Positions 56,500 to 64,000 of a stretch of 64,000 bases of DNA are shown here, in pieces (the first letter of the stretch is position 1; each line of letters starts with the position of its first letter). The position numbers and the translations under genes are program-made. The DNA comes from Ectocarpus siliculosus. Lineage: Eukaryota > Sar > Phaeophyceae > Ectocarpales > Ectocarpaceae. The stretch is taken from assembly GCA_000310025.1 (NCBI GenBank), contig FN648585.1, positions 1 through 64,000 of the forward strand. The letters run 5' to 3'. The notes beneath the pieces are model-generated. The model was not told where the DNA came from and did no database searches. It worked only from the letters and a program-made list of their open reading frames with translations.

Positions 56500-56870
56500 A
56501 TGGCACACACAATCGACGAGGGGCAGGATATAGCGTATTGGGAGGCAACGGCTACCGAGTACGATGCGACCGACAACCCGCATGGTATTTTCGAGGCGCT
56601 GCTGTCTATCGCAGCCGCGACCCCGGAAATGTATCGTGGCGCCACGGAGGCTGCCGCAAAAGCAGTTGAGCGCCGTTTTTGCCCACATGGGAACGAGATC
56701 CCCGACCCTTGTCAGAGATAATGGATGCCAACGACAGGCAAGCCGCGGCACGGGTGCATGCTGGGTTGTGCGGCCGTCTCCATGCCCACCACATCGCCCA
56801 CATTGACCTCGACGCCGCCGATGCGCGTGCGGGGGGCGAAGCAACAACCTCAAAGGATCTTCGGAACCAG
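56500..56870 (+). pseudogene. unrecognised exon with a frameshift
   Basis: The ATG at 56500 opens an acidic, Ala-rich helical frame (DEGQDIAYWEATATEY, GIFEALLSIAAATPEMY). Near 56690 the protein-like signal passes to the next frame (LSEIMDANDRQAAARVHAGL, HHIAHIDLDAADARAGG) and ends at the donor GTTAGT after 56870. I infer one exon with a one-base shift. No family recognised; no partner exon identified. Confidence 0.4.
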
Positions 56871-56949
56871 GTTAGTTTTGTTGCTGCTGCTGTTCCTGCA
56901 AGCCCTTTTCCCAGGTTGAACTTGCATGCCTTCTGTGTCTGCACAAGCT

Positions 56950-58150
56950 AAAGATCCTCTGCGATGGCCTGATGTCGTGCTGCTCTACATAACATCGGAT
57001 TTTGTTAGGTTCATGTGAGTTGCCTACAGTTGTACGTGCAAGGTGTACCCCGGCAACAGTTGGGCTATTTTGACCAATCAGAAGCAGCAGTCTACAAGAC
57101 TATATACAGCAGTGCTCTACGGCAATACATGGTAGTTATGTATATGATGTACAACAACGTTGTTAGAACGGACGTACAGAGGACACAATATTTCGGTTTG
57201 CGGTCTAGATTGCACAGCAACAAAGCCGACGACCCCCGTCTCGTGTATAGTCTCGTACCGTGAGACCAGGTTGTTTTCTCGAAAAAAGTAGTATATTGAT
57301 TGTGTTGATATTTTATAGAAGTAGTAATGAGTCCGTCGTCATCCCCCCCCCCCTCCCTCCCCCCCTTTTTCCGTGTGTACCGCTGTAGAACGCCACAAAA
57401 TATCGCCCCTTGAGGATGAAATGATTCTCGGCCGAACGACATGCGGTCAGGTTGTCAGAGAGCCTTTTCCCCAAGTCGCCCGAGTAACAACCGCCGGTGC
57501 ATATACAATTCGAAATTAGTAGTGCCCCACGCAGGCGTGTCGTGCAATTTGGCCCGGCGACGCCCCCCTGCCGGAGCCCGTCGTCAACGCGCTGCATGCA
57601 TCGCCGCCGTAGAATCTTGATAGGTTTCGGTTATTGTAGAGAACGGGGGCGGAAGACAAGGGGACGCGTTGCGATAGTGCGGTGTCATGACAATCAAATA
57701 ATGAAAGGCGGCGATGCGTGCGTACGTGGGGCGAAAGCGGAGGTCGACAAGGGGAGTTGGTTTTAAGCTGTATCAGTTTGTGTAACACGCGACACCTCGG
57801 GGAAAACGCCACATGCACGGGGTGCCCGCGATGTGTATTTTGGGCTTTCGAGAGGCATGCCTGATTGCCATGCTGACAGCCTGACAGAAGCCAGGAAAGC
57901 GTGGGGAACCGTATTCCGAGTGTATTTTTCATATTCATTCTCGGAACGGAAAGGGCAACCGCTGACCTCGCAATGTCTTGTACCGTTAACAAACTTCGTG
58001 TTAGCGACGACGGGACAGGGTAACAATTATTCGTAACTTGGAGGTATATAATTTTGCTCTACTGGAGTGGTCCGACACCAACAAAATCACGAATGCCAAC
58101 ATGAATCAGTAAAAATAGGGGGCGCACGAAAAAAGTGCAAGATACAAGGA
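56950..58150. other. no supported gene; poly-C tract
   Basis: A C/T homopolymer tract lies at 57338-57370. Short frames at 57015-57263 (plus) and 58026-57763 (minus) lack motifs. Confidence 0.45.
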
Positions 58151-58153
58151 ATC

Positions 58154-58900
58154 TTACCTAATCCACCCAAGAGTCTTTCTAGTACAAGTACACGTACCGT
58201 CTACTCCTTCACAGTGGGCACGGGACGCCTCGCTGTGAGCATGGTCGTCCAAGTAGCACTCCTGGCACATCGACACCCCTGACTCACTCCCATTCGTACA
58301 GTGCTTTGTGCAAATGCAGCCGCTTGTGGACCTCTTATCACATGTAGGGTTCACGCTGCCTCCGGCATTCTTTAGCTTGACGCTTCCCCATAAAGGCCCG
58401 CGCGACGAACGCCGTCTCCGTTTCTTCCTGCCCGTGCCAACGTTACCCTCGGTACACCTGGCCATCAGAAATGTCGCCATCGCCTCGTCCCAAACAGCCC
58501 GCTCTACTTTCGCCAGCCTGTTCAACTCCGACACAGCATCCTCCAACTGTTGTACCCTGTCAATCCAGGCATTCTTCCGCGCTATCACCAGGCTGCGCTG
58601 ACCTCCTTGCGCAGCATACGAACCCACTTCTTGCAAATCTGAAAGGCGTTGGTCAAGGCCTGCTCTGTTTTAGCTTAGCCTCCATGACGCGTCGCCTGTG
58701 ATTGCTGTACGACTTTTGGTCGTGTGTGTGCGATTCGTTCTGTTGGTCGGCCGTATCGACTTCCCCCATTTCCCGAACATAGCCCTTGCGCATGCTCGGC
58801 TGCTCGGCATGCAGTCCTTTTCCTTCGTTCCCGGCTTTCCGCATCCTTCCATGGTATTGGGAAAACCACACATACATCGGGATGGACACGAGAGGGGGTA
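58154..58900 (-). CDS. piggyBac C-terminal segment with Cys-rich tail
   Basis: The frame with PSMRKGYVREMGEVDTADQQ matches the MGGVDxxDQ signature. It is followed, in a shifted frame, by EQALTNAFQICKKWVRML, the usual Asn-Ala helix, and in a third frame by a coiled region and a basic patch. A Cys/His-rich tail follows (SGCICTKHC, MCQECYLDDHAHSEASRAHC, CTCTRK), ending at TAA. piggyBac proteins normally end in a Cys-rich zinc domain that binds the element ends. Two frame jumps show decay. Confidence 0.7.
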
Positions 58901-58977
58901 TGATCAAAATTAGCACGAAGCAGAGACATCATGACGTACGGAGTAATCGACCCCCTCAATAAAACGGCGCAGCATCA

Positions 58978-59622
58978 CAGAGGCTATATTTTACAGGGCA
59001 GGTGGGAGGTTCAATTTCATGTTGTGGCAAGGGCACGTGAAGGCAGGGCGGAACAAGTCATGAGGTAAAAAAACATACACACACACACAGCCTCCCCCAT
59101 GCCGCCCCCTCACGGGGTCCCACTTCATGGCATTTAGAATTTGTCTTTTCAACCGCACTGAGACTGGCGTCTTTTCATTGGCTAGCCGGTTGGCGCGGTC
59201 GATGCTTACATCAAAGACACACCAAGGGTCTACCTAAAAAAGAAATCCGGACACATGCCCCCCCCCCCCCGCGGGAGGGAAATTTTAATTTTTGTCTTTT
59301 ACAAAAAAAAATATAATGGGGTTTTTTCACCAAAAAAAGGCACCCTCCCCCCTACTGGAGAAGGTTTTATGTCCACGGGGCCCCTTAGGTAAATATGCAG
59401 AAATCAGAGTACCCCCCCAACCCCCCCCCCCCACCACCACGATTTTCTGTTTGTTGGGCCTTGTCTCATGTCTCTTGAAATTTGTTTCACGTTGACCCAT
59501 GGGGCACAAACACACACCTTCGACAAGAATAGACACACAGAGTCTATATTGTACAGGGCAGGTGGAAGGTTCAATTTCGTTTTGTGGCGAGGACACGAGA
59601 ACGCAGCGCGGAACGACAAACC
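58978..59622 (+). repeat. direct repeat pair, about 85 bp, 560 bp apart, with intervening repeat
   Basis: 58978-59062 and 59538-59622 share CAGGGCAGGTGG-AGGTTCAATTTC and GTGGC-AGG-CACG. Between them lies the second copy (59090-59225) of the repeat found at 30604-30760. This lies in the presumed intron of the piggyBac gene. Poly-C tracts at 59256-59270 and 59414-59432 flank T-rich sequence. Confidence 0.7.
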
Positions 59623-59781
59623 AATAACGCCCCCTTCCCATACGAAAGACACAACATCACAGAGGTTTTTACTGGAACTTGTTGAAAGGTAGGCGGGGAG
59701 TTGATTTATTCTTCATCACATGGACAATAGAAGGCGGCAGGGCGAAAGAACTGAAATGATCCCAAACCCGCATATACTCAC

Positions 59782-60279
59782 TCGAGCGAAAGAGGTTTGA
59801 AGTGGTTGATCCCACCATCCACCAGCTCCTCCCCCTCGCCCGGCTGCGCGATGTGGATGGTGCTCCACAGAAGGACATATTTCGAATCCTTCCACTGCAC
59901 AAACGCGACCTCTCCCGACCGCCAGAATTGCAAGTCACCACGTTCGACAAGCTTGTGGCCAAGGCTCTTGAGGTATGGCACCGCCCCGGCTGTTCGATCG
60001 GAACGGCACGTGCCAACCGCAAAGATGTCGTAGGACACCAAGCACTCCAACAGCGTCGGGTTGGTGAAATAGTTGTCCATGGCGATGTAAACCCCGGATC
60101 CAACGAGCTTCTCCTTCAAGACCGGGCTCGCGCCAAGCAGCACCCAAAGCACCTGACTCGTCGTGCGCCCGAGTGGGCAGTCCATCAATTGACGCAGGTT
60201 CGGGTCTCCGGTCATCCCCCCGTCGACGCTCGATATCAAGCAGTACCCCTCTACATCGCACAGAGCCACATTTTGATAC
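59782..60279 (-). CDS. piggyBac catalytic-core exon
   Basis: The acceptor has a strong pyrimidine tract (TCCCTCCTCTCTGTAACAACAG) just before 60279. Immediately after it one frame gives GIKMWLC and the next frame gives CDVEGYCLISSVDGG; both match the family, so a one-base deletion is inferred near 60262. The block continues with VYIAMDNYFTNPTLLECL (second catalytic Asp), a GTCRSDRT stretch, LVERGDLQF, and VQWKDSKYVLLWSTIH (third conserved Asp region). It ends at donor GTGAGTAT. Confidence 0.8.
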
Positions 60280-60843
60280 CTGTTGTTACAGAGAGGAGGG
60301 AAACCCGGCGGGAAAATAAGGTCACCCACGACTAGGGTTTCTCCCCGACTCGATAAACTGGCACCGGGTATCTGCGGGTTGGAACCAGTACCCGGGTAAA
60401 GGGGGGGGTTCGCCTGGTATGTATAATATAGTATGAGGTACGCCATGATTCTGTGGGCGACGTGCAACCGGCTTTTTTCTGCGTACTAATAACATCACGA
60501 TTTACCCTCCAGGTCTTGGGTGCCGTGTGTCAAACCCAAATGCATACATACTCTAATACAAGACAGATGGAAATGGAACCGGCCGTGTATCCCAGTCCCG
60601 GGCGGCGTGTACCGGGTTTTGCCCCAGTCGGGGCACAACACTATCCACGCCGACCGCACAGGAAAAAAAAAAAACGTACTGCCTCGCCCTGCCGCTGCGT
60701 ATGTAAGGCAATCCAAGAGCAAAAATAGCTGAAAGCGATGTATAATTCCCAGAATTTGTGTTCGAAACAACCAATATCATAAAACAAGATCAAACAGCTC
60801 TGAACCTACCCAGTAAAAAAAGAGAGGTTCAGCCAAGCGACGC

Positions 60844-60860
60844 CGACGATATACTCGTCG
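60844..60860. repeat. palindromic hairpin CGACGATATACTCGTCG
   Basis: Fifth member of the hairpin family, followed by CGTTGATTGTCCCAAG as at 5236. Confidence 0.55.
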
Positions 60861-61461
60861 CGTTGATTGTCCCAAGAAACAAACACCGAATATTTTGTAG
60901 AACTCACCGTGAGTGATCGGCTCTAAGGGGTTAAGTTAAACCTCTGGGAGAACTTGGAGAACGTCGAAACACTCTTGACCATCTGCTTGACATAAGCCAG
61001 CCAATGGTTGATGTCCACGTTTTCCGCCCACAGGCTTTGTTCAGATTTTCCTCCAGCAACCTGCCGAGATGTGACGAAGGCACGGGTGGTCACGACATAA
61101 CACGCGATACAATTAGTGACAGTGTGGGCGGACGTCATCTCCCCGAACGTACCAGATGCAGTGACCGCACGCGTGTACTGGGCCCCGAATGCAAGTGGGG
61201 ACATCACGGTCGGCGAGGAAACACTTTACTAACCTTAGTGCCGTCCTCATGTACACGCCAAATTCAACGCAAGGGACTAAAAACAAAAAGTAGTAAAATA
61301 AAAATACAGACATACACCGATTTTCGCTAGCACGCGACGGTGACGGAATGCCGAGAGTGAAGGGTGCTGGGGATCTTGTCACGTCCTTGTTACGGAGAAA
61401 CGGGTACCAGACGAAGACCAACCACAACCAACCAGAAAGGAATACAAACCGCCCGTCTCAC

Positions 61462-61853
61462 CTCATGTGCCACTTGGAGTCGTAGTCCGGGTTTTCTGTG
61501 CCGTCGTCGAGGAGCCGCGAGGGTGCGTTGGCGTCGGAGCAGTGGATGAACTGACTGTACAGCAGCTCGAACTTGTCTCGCGGCATGCACTTGCGCACAA
61601 GAGGGTAGTTGTCGTGTTCTGATGTACTCCAGTGCTTTCTCATACGGGTTTTCTTCGTGAGTCCGATCGTAACCGTGAGGCCAGCCATGCCGTAGATGTT
61701 GTCCTCGTTGAACGGGTTACCCTGGTCTCGCTCGGCGGGATCATCCAAGGTAACGTGACCGTGCGTCCTTTTCTTCGATCGCTGGTGCTTACGCCGAGGG
61801 TCCACCTCACCCTCTAGCGATTCCGTCGTGCAATGCTCAATGTACGCGTTCGT
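61462..61853 (-). CDS. piggyBac N-terminal core exon
   Basis: Acceptor GCCCAG before 61853 and donor GTGAGA after 61462. After a basic Lys/Arg/His linker, the segment IYGMAGLTVTIGLTKKTRMRKHW, then MPRDKFELLYSQFIH and DSKWHMR, follows the family pattern of a GLxxLP-type helix, a Trp, a MSRxRFE-like motif and an early KxxxxR. No stops. Confidence 0.75.
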
Positions 61854-62211
61854 CTGGGCGGAGAACAAACGACGAGGGGAACGGGCGAATGGGTGAGGTG
61901 GTGGAAATATCATTAGGTTCGTTGCGCATTTTGCTACTACTGCAGTACGAGTGGTTCAAGCATGCAAGAGATGCGGTCGTGATGCGCTTTCCGTGCGGTC
62001 CAGCCTTTCACACAAAGAACGCCAACGGGGACCAAATCCATGAAGGAGGGAGAGGGAAACACTTTTTTTTTTTTTTTGCGTTGTACGAAGTAGACTTTCG
62101 TACGACACAGCGGCTGATCCACGTTCGGGTGAGCGGGCCCGGCTCTCCCGCCCGGCGCATTCGGGGTGCAAAATACGGGACGCAAAAAACTGCAAAAAAA
62201 ACAAGACGCAC

Positions 62212-62631
62212 CTTATCAACGAAGAGTTGTACTGCCTCTTTGGGGAAGTTCATATCGAAGCGCGTCCCCACCACTTGCTCAATCGCGAAGGCCCCGGAGT
62301 TGCTGCCGAACGCCTGCATGAACTGGTCCAGCGACCGCATCTTCTCCTGCGCGCTGTGGGATAGCGACACCGGGCTAGCAGAGGACCCTGCCGAGGGTTT
62401 CTTGTTGCGCCTTTTGTACGCGTCCGTGTTCTCGAAGTCTGGGATTCCCCGCTCCGACCAATCCCAGGACTCATCGACTTCCTCCTCCTCCTCCTCCACC
62501 ACCGGTTTCGGCTGCCGCCGTTTCTTCGGCTATTTGGGGGCTGCACGCGCGCCACCCTTGGCTGCCTTTGCTGCCTCTGCTGTCTCCTTCGCTTTCTCGT
62601 CCTCCTCTTCCTTGATCCTGAGGAGCTGCAT
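62212..62631 (-). CDS. piggyBac N-terminal exon
   Basis: Opens at ATG 62631-62629 with Lys/Glu/Ala-rich sequence, meets TAG at 62532-62530, then continues in the same frame with a Glu run (VVEEEEEEVDES) and SLDQFMQAFGSNSGAFAIEQ to FPKEAVQLFVDK, where donor GTGCGT follows. An acidic N-terminus is usual in the family. The exon joins in phase to the next one, whose first residues TNAYIE match the conserved TN(R)YA position of piggyBac proteins. Confidence 0.65.
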
Positions 62632-62993
62632 TGGTCATGTCGCGGGAATCCATCGGCCGGGGGGGGTGGGAGCAACGAAGTAGTCAGGGACGTCCTTTGT
62701 CATAGGGGTCGTGATTCCGCAGACGGAACACGAACGCAAGGCGGGCGCAAAAATAAACAAATAATATAACTACCCATTTACCAGTGCAGCGCAGCAGGGA
62801 ACGGCGCTTCAAACACTTGCAACATGTGTGAGCGCCCAGAAAACATGAAAGCCTGATACGCAGGTGGCAGGGAGAGTCCGGGGCACGGGTGCTGATTAAC
62901 GCACGACAAAAAAAATATGCAACAACAAAAATACGGAAGAAACCAAACCATTGACGGTCAACATCCAGCACACCACACGAACAACTTGGACAC

Positions 62994-64000
62994 TTAACGC
63001 AGACTCCCTAAAATGCGAGCAACAGATGTGAGCAAGCCAAACGAGTTTGAGGGACGGTGCGTGCTGCATTCACGAACGAGAAGGGAACAAGAAAGAGTTG
63101 CAAGTGCCAGCACCACCAACCGGTAGCCTTCCTCGATTGTATGCAAATGTAGATTTCTAAGGAAGAGACACAGATCGCAGTAGGCGGCATGGAAATTCTG
63201 AAGCAACTGCAGAAAACCCACTTTATCACCCAAAGCCTTCCTCTTGTTGCTAAAAAAAAAAGCCCGCTGGTAGTCCACTTTCTTGATCTTCGTCATGTCC
63301 GCCGCAAGCTTATTTTTACTCTTCGTCAAGACCGTCGACGCTCCAGGGGTCATGTGGTGCGTCTAATCCTTTCCTCCTTCACCGATGCTGCCGTCGGAGT
63401 CATATGACGCATGCGGCTCGAGGTTGCCGGTTTTTGGTTTCCCCCGCCTACACGCGCCTGACTCTTTCTTGATCACTCTGTCCTTGGAGCTGGGAGGCGC
63501 GCGCGTCCCGGACCCAGCGGGCTTCTGCTTATCCTTTCCGAAAGCACGCCTTTTTTTCACGGGGCTCCCATCGGTCCCCAACCTCGTTCGCGGAGGTCGG
63601 ATCGTTCGTCTGCCATCCATGTCGAGACATGACTTGTACGTGAGTCTTAGGGACACCCCTCTTCTGGCGCTAGGTCGGCCCGAAATCCGGCGAAGGTGCG
63701 GTCTCCCTCGGGTCTTCCGGCTGCTGTTGCCCTCCGCGGATATTGTCCTCGAAAGCGGATGCCGCGTCCGCTCCTGGTTCCAGCCAGTCGAAGTGGTTGT
63801 TCATGACGTGCGCGTTATTGTCTACAACGCCGTTGACGCCAGAACGTGCCGCCCATGGATCTTCTAGATTGCGGAACAAAAGGTGGATCCAGTAATCTCC
63901 GGCCTCGTCCATTTTCTGCGCTTTGTCGAACAAGACGAGACCCCTGGCGCTGGCTGCTGAATAAAGCGTTTCGTTTTGTCCCGACCCCGTAGGCTCCCAC
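62994..64000 (-). pseudogene. partial unrecognised gene at the window edge
   Basis: Runs in from beyond 64000. The first frame (to 63670) encodes RGLVLFDKAQKMDEAGDYWI, FRNLEDPWAARSG and HVMNNHFDWLEPG, acidic and well composed. A second frame from 63656 encodes a basic Lys/Arg/Pro-rich, nuclear-type region to TAG 63365-63363. It continues in the same frame with LTKSKNKLAADMTKIKKVDY and SNKRKALGDKVGFLQLLQNF before losing protein character. I infer one gene with a shift near 63665 and one nonsense codon. No family recognised; it lies directly upstream of the piggyBac gene on the same strand. Confidence 0.4.

Larger units (their letters stand above)
58154..62631 (-). pseudogene. piggyBac-type (DDE_Tnp_1_7) transposase gene, multi-exon, disabled
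   Basis: A cut-and-paste transposase that normally targets TTAA. Four coding blocks in the right order are recognised on the minus strand and detailed separately: N-terminal (62631-62212), N-terminal core (61853-61462), catalytic core (60279-59782) and C-terminal part (about 58900-58154). Lesions are an in-frame TAG at 62532-62530, a frame jump just inside the catalytic exon, and further jumps in the C-terminal block. The block with the first catalytic Asp (usually in a VDESM-like motif) is not found between 61462 and 60279, so it is deleted or too diverged to see. No terminal repeats were identified. Confidence 0.85.

Noticed and set aside
1-64000. CRISPR arrays, bacterial operons, LTR retrotransposon gag-pol, integrated viral genes
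   Set aside because: No regularly spaced short repeats with unique spacers, no ribosome-binding-site-linked gene runs, no LTR integrase, protease or gag motifs, and no recognisable large-virus core genes.

Overview
This is a eukaryotic, repeat-dense window. Long stretches lack open frames, putative coding segments are short and bounded by GT-AG splice signals (often GTGAGT donors after short exons), dispersed repeats are abundant, and at least five unrelated classes of mobile element are present. Element types, intron style, CAG/TACTGCTGTA-rich spacers and Gly/Ala/Arg-rich proteins suggest a stramenopile, most likely a brown alga such as Ectocarpus; this is an inference from character, not from a database match. 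There is no operon structure, rRNA, CRISPR array or convincing housekeeping gene. A 322-base assembly gap (21463-21784) lies between C homopolymers.

Layout. 0.7-3.2 kb (minus): exons of an unrecognised gene with three 45-46-residue tandem repeats, a Gly/Arg-rich middle and a Cys-rich end. 3.8-4.3 kb: a fold-back inverted repeat. 5.4-9.3 kb: a mosaic of dispersed repeats, including two copies of a roughly 1.4 kb non-coding module and a LINE 3' tail. 9.6-10.6 kb (plus): a PIF/Harbinger DDE transposase with a frameshift. 13.0-15.5 and 24.0-28.3 kb: the same module in reverse orientation, partly in tandem. 16.3-20.6 kb (minus): a multi-exon XPG/FEN1-family nuclease with a SAP-like segment and extra unrecognised exons, carrying frameshifts. 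22.2-23.9 kb (minus): an unrecognised coiled-coil/Gln-Met-rich gene.

29.3-31.4 kb: a TA-flanked, CAGT-ended inverted-repeat element with subterminal hairpins, enclosing a decayed possible PD-(D/E)XK-like domain and a His-Cys motif. 32.3-35.5 kb (minus): a decayed gene that starts with a similar His-Cys motif. 36.0-36.8 kb: a long near-perfect inverted duplication. 38.1-39.4 kb: a Harbinger-type MITE with 27-bp terminal repeats and TAA target duplications. 39.9 kb: a tRNA-derived segment with perfect A and B boxes. 41.9-46.4 kb (plus): a nearly full-length APE-type LINE (endonuclease plus reverse transcriptase) with two nonsense codons and one frameshift, ending in a CAA-repeat tail that recurs four more times in the window. 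48.8-50.7 kb (minus): a Helitron Rep fragment with the HUH motif, open in one frame apart from stop codons. 58.2-62.6 kb (minus): a multi-exon piggyBac-type transposase with nonsense and frameshift lesions. 63.0-64.0 kb (minus): part of a further unrecognised gene running off the edge.

Nearly every recognisable coding element is damaged, so the window reads as an old transposon graveyard. The items that could be more than known decay are the XPG/SAP gene (possibly an Academ-type element), the hairpin-rich TA-flanked element, the two large fold-backs that could yield double-stranded RNA, and the terminal-hairpin repeat family.
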